DNA of 64,000 bases from Hymenopellis radicata (taxonomy: Eukaryota; Basidiomycota; Agaricomycetes; Agaricales; Physalacriaceae), in the NCBI GenBank assembly GCA_015501595.1, contig JADNRX010000154.1:57522-121521 (forward strand). The letters are read 5' to 3'. Numbering within the stretch: the stretch's first letter is position 1; each line of letters starts with the position of its first letter. The notes under the pieces are model-generated. The model made no database searches. It was not told where the DNA came from and was given only the letters and a program-made list of their open reading frames with translations. Shown one piece after another: positions 45,965 to 57,565 of the stretch. Position numbers and translations under genes: made by a program.

Positions 45965-46215
45965 TTCGTCGTGGTAAGTAAGAGCTCAACGAAACTTTTT
46001 AGTTCACACATAGTACTTATATATGGAACTCTTTCCCGGGGCTAAAGCTGGCTAACGCTCCTCGTGATGCCATTGCCAATCAACACTTTTGATGCATAGA
46101 TAAGGCGGGCACGAGATCCGCCACCACCGCTGCGACGCTAATCCCAAGTACTCATAAACAACTTCTCATACTCTTCCACAAGAATTAACCAGCGCCACAC
46201 AAACTCTGCATAACG

Positions 46216-47199
46216 TCAATGAAATGCCTGTTTGAACGCGTCTGCTCCCAGCACGTCTTCGGCGGGACTCAACGCATCTCTAATCCACCTCTTCACCGAT
46301 TCCGTCTCTTTTCCGGCGAGTCTGACGACTACAGCGATCGCAGAGCGGCCCTGTCCAACGACAGGGCTCAGCGACCATATCAAATCATCGGGCGTCCGAG
46401 CTTTCATGACAGATATCCTTTCGTATTGAGCCGTGAGGTGCTGAATGGTGGGCTGCAGCATGGGTCCGAGAAGGAATAGCATGGCGTAACATGAATAGGG
46501 CGCGAGCTTTTCTGCTAGGCATCGAGAGGGAGAGAGGATGCACGTTGAGTTCATTGTCCTCTAATAGCATGACGTCTCGCGCGATGCGCTTCCCGTCAAG
46601 GAAGATTTCGTTGACGCTGTAATACCGCGAAAACGCCCATTCTTCGCCAAGTGACCGACGCCCTGATGTTATCCAGTCGAGTATAGCAGCGGACGACGTC
46701 TCGGCGAGATGGAACGTTTGGATCTGGTTGTACGTCGCGGAGCGGAAGCAAGTGACTGGATCGGGGAGCAGGAAGAGTCCGCCAGAGGCGGACACGGTGA
46801 AAGTGAGGTTCTGCGTTGTCGGAGGAAGAGTCGACAATTGATCCCCTTCGACCGTCGCTAAACGGCGCCCAGGACGCGTCTTGAACACCTTGGTGGAGCC
46901 CTAAAGCGAATCGTTACACCATCCCAACACGGTCAGCGGAGAATGGTAATGACCTGCGAAAGTAACACGAGTTTCGCCGAGGACGCGACTTGTACTACAA
47001 GATTGACTTGGTCTCCGCTGACTAGGCCTCCTCCGTAGGTCAAGAGGTATACAAGCGCGACGGAATCGTCGAATGCGCGCGGGGATAAGAGTTTTAGAGG
47101 ATATGTCGAGGAAAGCTCGGAGAATGTGGCTCTGGATCCATGGGAGGAGACAACGATGCGGCCCGTGCCACTCCGGAGCTTGGGGATGTCGATGCTCAT
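46216..47199 (-). CDS. Urease accessory protein UreD/UreH
   Basis: Chaperone that works with UreF and UreG to load nickel into urease in the cytosol. Start MSIDIPKLRSGTGRIVVSSH. Diagnostic motifs are LSSTYPLKLLSPR, YLLTYGGGLVSGDQVNLVV, KLVLLSQ (intron) GSTKVFKTRPGR, SGGLFLLPDPVTCFRSATYN, LDWITSGRRSLGEEWAFSRY and LAEKLAPYSCYAMLFLLGP, then a C-terminal RISVMKARTPDDLIWSLSP. The frame shifts between LNVHPLSLS and LAEKLAP near 46,525 (one extra or two missing bases), either error or lesion. It is oriented like the MFS gene next to it, but no functional link is evident. Confidence 0.82.
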
Positions 47200-48017
47200 T
47201 CAAGCCAGCTGAGACTTGGGGAAAGTATGGAAATGATTGCGCTAGGTGATCCTGGGATAAGGACGAGTCAAGATGAAACTATCCCGCATAGACCTACTAA
47301 GTCGAAGCGGTGCTTCACGAGCGGTACATACTCGAGTTTACGCTGTAAACGTTGCCGGTCCTTGACGTTTCCTGGACTCTTGGTCGCTGAAGATAAAGTG
47401 CGTCGCGTGGCCTCCACGCGGGTCTCATTCTCCTTGGCGCGTTTATTACTTCGGCCGCCGCCGGCGAAAGGCGCCGGTCCGAAAACACCGACACCCTTAA
47501 GTTCGAACGTCGAGACGCGGGAAGGACTTTTGAGGCTCTCAGCCCACTATTCTCTTCCACCGGGCCCCTCTTTGGCTGCAGGGACAAGAGACTAGACTTT
47601 CTCCCCAGGTCAACAATCCAGTTCCTGGTACCTCAATTACTCAACGCTTTCGGTCGCCGGGCCACGGCCGCAGCATGATCGTCTTTCACCTTTCCACTGT
47701 CGGTGCAGAGTCTCTCGGCTTGAGGAGACGCGTTAAAATGTTCGAATGACACGAAGAAAGCCCCACCACACGCGCGGCGGCGGTACTCCTTCTGGCGTCT
47801 ATAACTTGCAATACAACGATACTCCAGAACCCGTACTCTTTGACTTTCTAGCTCAATCACTAGAGGTCGGCGCCCTTGAGCTCTTGGCGTGGTCAATTTT
47901 CCCAACCTATACCCGAGCTAGTGAGGCCGAGGAGGGGGGGGGGGTATAAAAGGACGAGTCTAGTCGATGGAGAGGGCATTCAAACACTTCCAAGTTCCCT
48001 TTCCACCTCCTTCACTC
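47200..48017. promoter_or_regulatory. UreD-pectate lyase intergenic region, G run and TATA box
   Basis: About 820 bp. A long run of G ends at 47,944, directly followed by TATAAAAG (47,945-47,952), 66 bp before the pectate lyase ATG. An open minus-strand frame at 47,315-47,587 shows no family resemblance. Confidence 0.55.
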
Positions 48018-49308
48018 ATGATGCAGCTTCTTCTGGCTTTGGCAGTTAGCTCTCTGGCCGGCCTGGCGTCAGCCTGCGATGCGTACACGTCCTTGCCTGA
48101 TAACACCGGCACGGTCTCGAACAGCGCTGTCATTGAGATCGCGGCTGGGGAGACGTTTGATGGTGGATGGAAGAAGTATGATAGAGGCTCTGGGGCTTGC
48201 AAGTTAGTTTCATTTCCATCTTTCTGGTCATTGTCTAACGCGCCTTCTTGTAGTGGTCAATCTGAAGGAGATTGGGAAGATGCTGGTTTGTCTTGCTACA
48301 GCTGTTTGTTTTTGTACTTGCAGGCTTAGTGGGTTACTTAGTCTTCTACCTCCACGAGGGCGCTACGCTCCAGAATGTCATCATTGGTGCTAATCAAGCC
48401 GAAGGCGTCCGTAAGTGAATGCGGTTCATTACATGTTCTTGATACTGACATCTTTGGCAGACTGTACCGGATGTAAGAGGGAGTTCAGGGTTATTCGCCA
48501 TTTCACTGACGGTCTGATAGATTGTACGCTAAACTTTGTCTGGTTCGAGGATGTCTGTGGTACGTCCTTTCCCTCGTCATATCGAGTCGGACACTGATTC
48601 CTTTAATAGAGGACGCCATCTCGATCAAGAACGATAGTACGCGATTTGAACGTCTAGTTAGTCTCCTGCCGGTGTTGACGCTATCGTTTTTAGAGGCTGG
48701 AGATTACACGAACATCATAGGAGGAGGCGCATTCCATGCCGATGATAAGATCGTTCAACACAACGGTTGTGGTACCGTCAACGTACGTTGGTTTCCCGAA
48801 AGTTCTTGGCATACACCACTGACTGCTTTCGTTTCTTATAGATCATTAACTTTTACGCCTACGGTGTGTATTTGTTTCTTGTTCTAGCTGCTGGACGTAC
48901 TGACTGTAGCCCCGAAGATTACGGAAAGCTCTACCGCTCTTGCGGCAACGTGCGTCTTCTCTGTCCTTCTCCCGGCAGACCGATAAATGACCGTTCAATA
49001 CTCAGTGCAAATCGCAATGCCAGCGCAACGTCTACATCAGCGGTGTCGAGGCTCGTGAAGGCGGTGCACTTGCTGGTATTAACAGCAATTACGCTGTAAG
49101 TGCTTTCGCTCAATTGGCGCCCCAGAGCGACTAAAGAGACCTACAGGATACCGCTACCATCATCGATGCTTGCTACGACACATCGCACCCTTGCGTTCTC
49201 TACGACGGATGTGCTGGAGGGTAAGTTCAATGTTGCTTCACCTAGTATTATTATTCACGAGGCCCTGTTAGCTGTGAGCCCGAGAAGGTTGGATACTGCT
49301 CCGGTTAA
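48018..49308 (+). CDS. Pectate lyase, polysaccharide lyase family 3
   Basis: Secreted, calcium-dependent beta-helix enzyme that cleaves plant pectate by beta-elimination. Start at 48,018 gives a signal peptide ([19 protein letters not shown]). The mature protein shows the PL3 signature over about ten exons: [106 protein letters not shown] and [20 protein letters not shown], ending [11 protein letters not shown]. All joints kept frame. Cys-rich, as expected for a secreted protein. Preceded by a clear TATA box. A sign of a plant-litter or plant-associated lifestyle. Confidence 0.92.
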
Positions 49309-49631
49309 GTTCCTTAGGAATGCTCTCTTTCCTTGAGTTTGAAAGGGTGGATACCCCGAGCTGGGTGTTCTGGGTTAATTTTCATTTCGATACCCGATCT
49401 TGTATGTAGATCATTACACTCGTTGACTGCGTCAATCGTTTTTAAATGTGATTTGTTCCGTAAGCTTGACGCGCAAAATCGCTGGAGTCCGGGGAAGATC
49501 CCGTGATCGCGAACAGTTCTTTCCCAACCACCATCATCGTCTGTCGGAATCACAACGAAACACAGACATCTAGCCTGCCATTTCAACGGGAAATACTATT
49601 TTAAGGATAATCCCACTCATCTCCCAGACTG
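49309..49631. other. Intergenic between pectate lyase and SEH1
   Basis: About 320 bp with no gene or named motif. Confidence 0.5.
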
Positions 49632-51005
49632 ATGATCCAAACCGGCCTCATACCAAACGCGCACAGTGACCTGGTCACGGATGCAGCGTATGACTTTTAC
49701 GGGACTCGGCTAGCGACGTGCAGTCTGGACCAACGGTGCGTCTCATCCTGCCCTTTTCATTTGTCATTAAAGATCGTTGGCTAGGATAAAAATCTGGCAA
49801 CTGGATGAACAGAACGGGAAATGGGCCGTCGAGGATGACTGGAAAGTACGTCCATCACCAGCTTACATTGCTTTCTGGCTGATTTATCCAGGCCCACGAC
49901 GCAGCCGTGTCAAAGCTCAGCTGGGCGCATCCCGAATTTGGCTCAATTATCGCTTCGGCGTCGTTCGACCGAACCGTGAAGGTCTGGGAACAGCTGCTGT
50001 CGAGCACGGCGAATCACGCTGGGCGATGGGTGGAAAAAGCTGTTTTGCACGAGGCGCGAGGGACTGTGCGCGGCGTAGAGTTCGCGCCGCATCATTTTGG
50101 GTTAAAGCTAGTGAGTGGCGTCAATTTTCCTGTAAATCATATATTTTACACGTTGCGCGTAGGCAAGTATATCAACCGATAACCATCTTCGTGTCTACGA
50201 ATGCTTGGAGCCCACAGCGTGGCAGCTTTCAGAGGAAATCGATGTTCAGACTATACATTCACCTACACAACACTCTCGAGCGTACACGGCTGCCATTGCG
50301 ACTCCCACACAGACTACAAGTTTTACAGAAGGTGCACCGGCATCACTGGTCGCTCAAGCCCTCCTCCAACAGATGCCTCGCACGACGGGCAACCGCGAAG
50401 CTGACGGAGGCTGGGCATTGAGCTGGTGCAAAGACCGATACTGGGGCGAACTCATCGCATGCAGCTCTGGCACTTCGCCTCTCGTGAAAATTGTCCAGCT
50501 GTCACCTTCACGGCGTCCGGAAACGATTTTGGCCCTCACTCCGGGTAACGAAAACGACGGTTCAATCACGTCTGTAGCGTGGGCCCCGTCCTGCGGACGG
50601 AGCTACCACCTAATTGCTACCGGAAGTCGCGATGGCCGGGTCAGAGTGTGGAGAGTGAAGCCGGGAGAAGAGTCTGCCGTTGAGAACGGGACAGAAGCTG
50701 AAGACGACGAGGAAGGGCGGTGGGAGGCGCGGATCGTCGCTGATTTTGGTGAACACAAGAGCTCGGTTGGGCGGGTGGAGTGGAATATCACTGGGTATGG
50801 TTTTCAGCTTTCATGGTTTTTCTAGCAACTGATATTTTTGCAATGTAGGACTGTACTGTCGTCGGCGGGTAATGACGGTAAGATCAGATTATGGAAAGCC
50901 ACTTCGGGAGGGAGCATATGGCGTCCTGCTGGCAGCATTGGTGTTGAGCAGACTGAGCCGGAGGAGAAGGAGAAGGATGATGGAGATGTTGATATGGGAT
51001 CTTAG
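49632..51005 (+). CDS. SEH1: Nucleoporin SEH1 (WD40)
   Basis: Beta-propeller subunit of the nuclear-pore Y complex and of the SEA/GATOR2 complex controlling TORC1. Start MIQTGLIPNAHSDLVTDAAY; blades include YDFYGTRLATCSLDQRIKIW, AHDAAVSKLSWAHPEFG, IIASASFDRTVKVWE, DNHLRVYECLEP, LSWCKDRYWGELIACSSG, YHLIATGSRDGRVRVWRVK and LSSAGNDGKIRLWKAT. The acidic C-terminus ends KDDGDVDMGS. Five or so exons. The WAHPEFG motif separates Seh1 from the related Sec13. No lesion seen. Confidence 0.9.
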
Positions 51006-51420
51006 GTGAAGATACGACGTTCGTGGATCCTCACATGTGCTTTATACCTATGGTGAGAACAGAAACATTGATTACTTCCTTCGAAGGGTGTCTGTTGCCG
51101 ATGGACCAGGTTGTTCTAGCTCACTGTTACAGTTGGTCGCGTGCACGTCCTACCTTCAACTTCGACTTCGAAGCAACCACAAGCACGCCATCGAACTCGA
51201 CGCATTACCTGGGCACGCGCTTGATCTTACAAAAGAGCGCGGAGTTTTCCGTGTATTGTTATCTCACGAAAATCCGATGCAGATCCGGAGAAGCTTATAC
51301 ACGGTCGACAAATATACTTACTTAAAGGGATGTCTTCTCTAATATCAAGGGCGACAGTTCATTCGCTGGGGTCTCCCAGCCGTCTGTCTCCCTTCCAAGT
51401 ATATCTCACAACAACCACCA
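51006..51420. other. Intergenic upstream of the OYE gene
   Basis: About 410 bp; nothing recognised beyond presumed promoter. Confidence 0.5.
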
Positions 51421-52751
51421 ATGGGTCTCTACTCCTCGAAGCCCTCCCCTCCTGCAGAGGAATCCGCCCTCTTCCGGCCCATAACGATAGGCGACATGCA
51501 GCTGCAGCACCGCATCGTGCATGCGCCGCTCACGCGCTACAAAGCCTCCGCGGCGCACGTGCAGCTGCCGCTGACCGAAGAGTACTACAGGCAGCGCTCT
51601 GGGACGCCCGGGACACTTATTATCTCGGAGGCGACGTTTGTCGCGCACCGCGCGGGGATCAATCCGAACTGCCCCGGGGTGTATACGACTGAGCAGAGGC
51701 GGGCGTGGCGGAAGGCGCGTATATAATAATATTCCACCCTCCCAAGTCGAGTTGATTGGTGATTGGCGGTAGATCACAGACACGGTGCACGCGAACGGGT
51801 GCTTCATGTTCTGCCAGATCTGGGGCCTCGGGCGCTCCGCGGACTACGCCGCGTCGCGCGCAGAGGACCCCGCGGGCTGGGCGTACGTGTCCGCCTCGCC
51901 CGTGCGGCTCTCCAGCAAGGAAGAGACGCCGCGCGCGCTGACGATCCCGGAGATCGAGGAGTATGTGCGGCTGTTCGCGGACGCGGCGCGCGTGTGCGTG
52001 GATAGTAGCAGAGGAGAGAAGGAGGGCGCGGGGTTCGACGGCGTGGAGCTGCACTTTGCGAACGGGTACCTGGTGGACCAGTTCCTCCAGGACGTGTGCA
52101 ACGCGCGCGACGACGCGTACGGCGGGAGCATCGCGGCGCGCGCGCGCTTCGCGCTCGAGATCGTGCAAGCGGTCGCAGAGAGGATCGGCGCGCACAAGGT
52201 CGGGGTCCGGATAAGCCCTTGGAGCCCGTTCCAAGGTGTCTGTCTCTACCCCCCATCCATCCCCCTCCCCTCATTAACAAAGCTCCCCTAGATATGCGCA
52301 TGGAGAACCCCATACCCACGTTTGCGTACCTCGTCACCCAGCTGAGGGACCGCCACCCGGACCTCGCGTTCCTGCACGTCGTCGAGCCGCGGGTGAGCGG
52401 CTCCGCGGACGCGGACGCCGCGCTAGTCGCCGAGACGGATTCGAACGACTTTCTCCGCGCCATCTGGGCCCCGCGCCCGTTCATCTCAGCAGGCCGCTAC
52501 ACGCGCGCGTCCGCGATGAAGACGGCCGACGAGAAGGGCGACTTGATCGCTTTCGGGCGGTATTTCATCTCCAACGTGAGTTCTTGTACCGGTTACCATT
52601 TCAGCTGAGTCTGATTGCGCCACAGCCAGACCTCCCGCAGAGGCTCATGGAGAATGTACCGTTGGCGCCGTACGACAGGGCCGTGTTCTACTTGCGTGGG
52701 GATGAGAGCGGACGGGGATACACAGACTATAAGCGCCACAACGAAGAATAG
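51421..52751 (+). CDS. Old Yellow Enzyme-type NADPH dehydrogenase
   Basis: FMN-dependent ene-reductase in an (alpha/beta)8 barrel, reducing activated C=C bonds; cytosolic. Start MGLYSSKPSPPAEESALFRP; then ITIGDMQLQHRIVHAPLTRY, GTLIISEATFVAHRAG, CFMFCQIWGLGR, the substrate-binding HxxN in ELHFANGYLVDQFLQD followed by DDAYGGS, VGVRISPWSPFQ, FISAGRYTR and FGRYFISNPDLPQRL, ending near GDESGRGYTDYKRHNEE. The first intron seems to have a GC donor (aag/gcgcgt). The coding part from about 51,500 is visibly more GC-rich than its neighbours, with G or C at most third positions. Confidence 0.88.
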
Positions 52752-53038
52752 CACCTCACAGCTTGCATATAGGGTTGTTGAAACATATGTATTCCATAGA
52801 ACGATACAGCGCGACATATCAAGAGAAAGAAATAATGAAAGAACGACAACAGCGAGAAGGAAACATACTACGAGAGAGAGAGATGATATCAAACTATGCA
52901 GAAATAATTAAAAGAGTGTCAAAAATGCAGAAGCACTAAGGAGCATGTACAACACGGAAAAAGGCCAAAATAAACAGCTGTAACGTAGAGTGGCGGGGGT
53001 GGTACACGATACAGATTTGTTTGAGTCCGATATTTGCA
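52752..53038. other. Convergent 3' region
   Basis: AT-rich 3' ends of the OYE and Byr4-like genes. A/G-rich on the plus strand; no gene. Confidence 0.5.
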
Positions 53039-55638
53039 TTAATACTTGCGAGTCGCGAGGGCTCGGATTTCGTAAAGAAACGAAGCGTCGGACGGCGGGC
53101 GCACTGCCAGAGCATGGACCCATCCGTTCATATCCTCCCGGTGTCGATTTTCCGCCACGCGACACCGAGCCACAAACGCCTCGTCAACGTTGCTGCATAT
53201 TAATGACGCCCGAGAGCCGCGGTCGCTGCCGGCGTCCGAAGGCGTCCGTGTATGACTCCGGATGCTCTCAGGCGAGTCCATAGAGGACGCAGTGGTATTT
53301 GATGAAGCCATCGAGGTGTTGCCCAGCTGTATAGTAGCACGGATCGTGCCGCCTTTGGTCTCCCAGCCGTCGCCGTCTTCCTCGTCGTCGGCGAGGTTGG
53401 CAAATACGTCTGGCTCTTCCTCATCAGGCGGTAGTGCAGATATCCAACACATCCGTGCGGGATCAAAGATCATGTTGCCCACTCTCCGTGCGCCGGCAGC
53501 GAGGGAGAGTACAGGCGAGCCCATTGAGGAACCCGAGAGATGCGTGATGAGGGCAGGTCTTGTTGACGTTACGACCGCATCGAACTCTTTGAGGACTTGA
53601 TCGTTGCCCTCCCACCGTAATGTTTGAGGATTCCATTTCATGTCTCCGACCACTAAGAACAGAGTCAGCGGACTAAAATGAGAATAAAAACAACATACCC
53701 TTCGGAGCCGACGCAGAACCAAGGTTTCGTATTAACGTTGGTCTTCGTTTTGCCTGAGTTGGTGACGTAGTGGCAACCTTTCTTTTCTTCGGAGGCGATG
53801 CTGTTATCTTCACACAAGAGAGGTCCATCTTACTGGCCCGCCTTAACGAAGGTTGGAGGGACGCTGCAGAAGAATCTAGAAGAAACATCAGTTAAACTGA
53901 AATGCGCTCTTGGAGAAGCAACATACCGGACCCTTCACGTCGTGTTGTTTTCCGTACAGGCGGCTTTTCTGCGGCCTTGGCAGCATAGCTGCCGCCAGGT
54001 ATCCGATTGCCATAGCCTGCTGGCTGCACACGGAAACGACTCTCCTTATCACGGTCTGTCGGGAGGTCATCAATGGCATCCAGTTCGGTCCCGTCACCGT
54101 ATGTTCGGACACGTTTGGGTTTCCGTAACACTTTCGGGACAACTGGCGTGGGCGATATTGCGGTGGCACGAGGCGCTTTTGACAGATTTGATGGAGGACG
54201 TGGCGGTACGGGAGATGCCGTCCGTGAGGTGGGAGATTCACGAAATACTGATGAAAGTGCGGCACGAATTTTGAACCGTCCAGCTGCTGGCATGGTGGTT
54301 GTGCGAGGGGAATTAGAATTAGATGAAGGAGTGGATGATCGAACAGGCGATTCATAATCTTGAGAAAGACGAGTTGTAGAAGGCTTGCGCTGTGTTTTGG
54401 CACGCGATGCAGCGGTGGGCTGGTCGTAGCGTGCACGACCAGAACCCGACGCAGAGCCTTCTGGTGGCGGTTCCATGAGCGATGAAAGAGATGCTTTTCT
54501 TGTTAATCTCTTTGAGCTACTCGAGGTCATGGGTTGGAGACCAGAGTGGGATTTCTGACCACGCAGGCTGCCGGGCTTTGGAAACAAGAAAGAAGAGGGA
54601 GCGGGGCCAGGCGATGGGAAGGCTTGGAAAGTCTGGGAACGGCCAGGCGGAGGCGGACGTAATGGGGGAGAAGGTGAATGCTTGAGCTTTTGGAGTTGGT
54701 GAGCAGAAGCCTGTGGCGGATTAATGGGAGATTTGGCTCGATCCGATTTGACGCGAGAGGGCGGTCTTAATGACGTTGATGCTTGCCTTTGAGCCGGTAC
54801 GCTGGTGCTTCTGCTAGTCACTCGTCGTAGACGAGGCTGTTGTGTCTGCGACTTTTGTAACAAGCGACTCGGGCTGAGAACGACATCATCGTCGAATAAC
54901 GAGGCCCATTTCAAAGTCATCCTCTGTCGTCGCTGAGCTGGAGGGCGGGGTGTCGACGGCTGCCTTCTTGAGCGCGAGCAGGTGGCTCAGATGCTGGACA
55001 CCGTGACCAGAGTCAAAGATGGAAGAGGGAATGACGAGGCCATCCATGTCGTCCTCACATTCGTCTTCGGTCTCGACGTTGGAGATGGAGGCGGAAGAGT
55101 TGGATGAAGGGGAGGCATGGGCAAAGCCGAGCGTAGAATATGCATCGGACGACTGGGAGGATGTCGTGTGGTCTTTGTCCTCCCATTCAAGGGACTGCTT
55201 GGAGCCACGGTGATTGAGGGACAAAGGAGCCAAGGAAAGCCGAGTCAGATCAGAGGGAAGCGAAAAGCCTTCCTCAAAATCTTCGTCAATGGGCGACTGT
55301 GGGCGGTCGATAGCGACAACTGGCTTGAGCGGCATCTTTATGGTGGACAGTCCCTCCTCATCTTCGTCGTCGTCGTCCGTTGTCTCCAGCGACGACGTCG
55401 ACGGCGGACGGAAGATATTCATTTTGGGCTCGGATGAAATGAAAGACGGATCGGAGCGGGGCAGAGCTTGGATCTTTGCGCCGCCAGTGTTTCCAAGATC
55501 CAACTCGATATCCCAGTCTTCATCGTCATCTTCGTCCTTCTCGGACGGTGTATGGATCGCCTGCCCGTCCGGAAGATCGAAATCGGCGTCGGTCCATTCT
55601 TCCTGTGCAGTGCCGGGCGATGAAGGAAGCAAAGTCAT
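53039..55638 (-). CDS. Byr4/Bfa1-like regulator of septation and mitotic exit
   Basis: Byr4 with Cdc16 forms the two-part GAP for the Spg1/Tem1 GTPase at spindle poles, restraining septation. N-terminal acidic half: TAQEEWTDADFDLPDG, DDDEDWDIELDLG and FSLPSDLTRLSLAPLSL. The conserved centre LFDDDVVLSPSRLLQK is followed by a long Ser/Pro/Arg-rich linker and VRTYGDGTELDAIDDLP. The C-terminal block is GDMKWNPQTLRWEGND, LKEFD, ALITHLSGSSMGSPV and VGNMIFDPARMCWISAL with PDEEEPDVFA. The frame shifts by one base where EMGLVI meets DDDVVLSPS near 54,900, probably an extra T. Otherwise the exons join well. Confidence 0.82.
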
Positions 55639-56377
55639 CTTTGTAGCGAAAAATGTGGGGAAAAGCAGGAGGTAGTGATGTATCGCAAGGGTAGATTGTC
55701 AAGGGCTACAAAAAAAGCAGGGCGGGGATAATGGCGGGCGAATAATGGGGATTCAGAGAATGAAGGTGCCGATAATGGGGAGCCACTCAAAGGGCGGCAG
55801 AACGAAGACTTTGATGAATACGGAAGGAGGCCGGTTTTACTTTGGGATTGTCCAAAGATCCATTGTGCAGGCCTCTCTTTAGGGCGGAGAGTCGAGGGAG
55901 CTTGACTGTCAAGTAGGCCGTGGGAGACAAGCAATCTGGTGTACAACTAGTGCCAAACTATTGCACAGCCACCTCCTCTGCGAACTGCCCAGCCAACTCT
56001 AGTCCCCTGGTTACCGTCGTCGACGTCGCTCTGGCACCTCGATCTTACGGTAAGTTTTAATTTTGGGACAATGAAGGAATACAGGGAAATTGAATAAACC
56101 CTAGAAATCGCGTTCCTCGACAGAGTGAATCACCTTCTGCCTGTTTTGCGATAGGATCTGCAAGTTTCTTTGGACACGCTATCCTCAAAAGTCTCACAGG
56201 ATCTCTGTGGCGCATTTCTCAGTCTCAGTATTCTGCTAGAACCAATATCATGTAAGAAATGTAAATGCGGAAATAGCTCAGTCACTAGGTGGAAATCGGG
56301 TCTCGCCCGCCTCCACACACGGCCTTTAGATTTCCTCAGACCTTGTGCCGGTTCTACCTACCTACCTACATACCACC
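55639..56377. other. Divergent intergenic region
   Basis: About 740 bp between the Byr4-like gene and the small membrane protein, serving both promoters. At 56,267 a stretch resembles the first 16 nt of a tRNA, but no tRNA follows. Confidence 0.5.
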
Positions 56378-56982
56378 ATGTCGAACCATCGTTTCCGCCG
56401 CATCGCCGGTGTGGCCATAGCTCTCTTCCTCCCGGCTTTTTCCTTCATGCTCCTCCTAGCGGAAGAAATCTGGGGCCAGTATACGTCAAGACTCCTGTAT
56501 ATCATCTTCCATCCTCTCCATCTCCTTATCATCCTCACATTACGCTGGCTCTACGAAACGCCTTTGGACACAGTGCAGGAGGTTGCGCGAGGGGGAAAAG
56601 GCCGTTGGGCTCGGCAAATGGCTGGGTTGAAGCCAGATGGCTCACAGCGGGCCGAACCGTCAGGCAACATGGGTGAATACAATATTAATCTTTCGCACTA
56701 CATAGAAGCTGGTACACAGATCTGTGTGGCGCTCGCTCATTGGACATTCTGGCTGTGGTTGGCGTTCCCGGTGAAATGTGCGTTGCCCCATTATGCGTCT
56801 ATCGATTATTATGCGAATGACCAGTAGATTGGTTCTTGACGATTCCCGCCGCGCTCGCAGGCGCTTTTTCTGTCTGGCGGTACCGGATGATCTTCTTAGG
56901 TCCCGGCTATCAGTTTGCGTGCGACAGGGAGATTGAGGACGTGGAGGATGCAATGCAAATGCAATCATTGACGAATGTTTAA
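56378..56982 (+). CDS. Small four-span membrane protein, unknown function
   Basis: Exons 56,378-56,777 and 56,828-56,982 give 184 residues. Hydrophobic segments are GVAIALFLPAFSFMLLLAEE, LLYIIFHPLHLLIILTLRWL, ICVALAHWTFWLWLAFPV and, after the intron, WFLTIPAALAGAFSVWRYR. A hydrophilic loop (about residues 67-110) separates the second and third. The C-terminus is acidic (DREIEDVEDAMQMQS). Retaining the intron would end the protein after 150 residues, but splicing restores a fourth span, so the spliced model is preferred. No family recognised. Confidence 0.7.
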
Positions 56983-57293
56983 ATGCTTTTTTTCGCTGTA
57001 AGTACTATCCAGACTTGCACCAAGGACTTTCGTTGGGGGAACCGCCGCATCCTCGATTTTTGAAATATATATGTACATAAACAGCGAATGGGTAATGAGG
57101 ACGAGGTGGAGACTGAGTACTGCTTTAAGATCAGTGGTCGACCAGTCTAACTGTATACAATCGCACCTCGCAGTCAACTCTAGATCTCATTACTGCCTTT
57201 CGAACTTGTACATTGTACTGTATTCTTCCGCATTACCATCGATATCCGTTACCAGCACTGTTACTTCGCCGCCTGGACTCAGTTCTGCTTACG

Positions 57294-57490
57294 AAGTTGC
57301 CACCGTCATAACAAAACCCACGTTCTTCGGTATGACTTTCCAGTGGCGCTAGCCTATGTCCAATTGAAGGGCCTCAGCCTGAGCTGCCCCAATCTCACAT
57401 ACCGCGAATTCAATGCGGGTCATTAGGCTCAGGCCGAAGGATGAGGTGAATCAGGAATTGCTCAAGTGGATCAAGGGCTTGTCAGTGTAA
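57294..57490 (+). pseudogene. Relic of an epoxide-hydrolase-like gene, 3' end
   Basis: On the plus strand ITKPTFFG matches KKPTFLG of the gene at 60,082, and RPKDEVNQELLKWIKGL followed by a stop matches the C-terminus QDQVNADLLEWIKGL. The intervening core is scrambled or deleted and the rest of the gene is missing. It lies 76 bp from the 3' end of the neighbouring minus-strand epoxide hydrolase. Confidence 0.65.
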
Positions 57491-57565
57491 ACATATGTAG
57501 AATCAAGGTTTGTACAATACTTGTAGCGCGAATTCCCAGGAACGCGAGACCAGTCAATCTACTCT

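Noticed and set aside
47315..47587. 90-codon minus-strand frame upstream of UreD
   Set aside because: No recognisable domain and no second supporting signal.
51804..52484. 226-codon minus-strand frame opposite the OYE gene
   Set aside because: Arg/Ser-rich shadow produced by the high GC content of the sense gene.
56267..56330. tRNA-like start (gcggaaatagctcagt)
   Set aside because: No anticodon arm or T arm follows.
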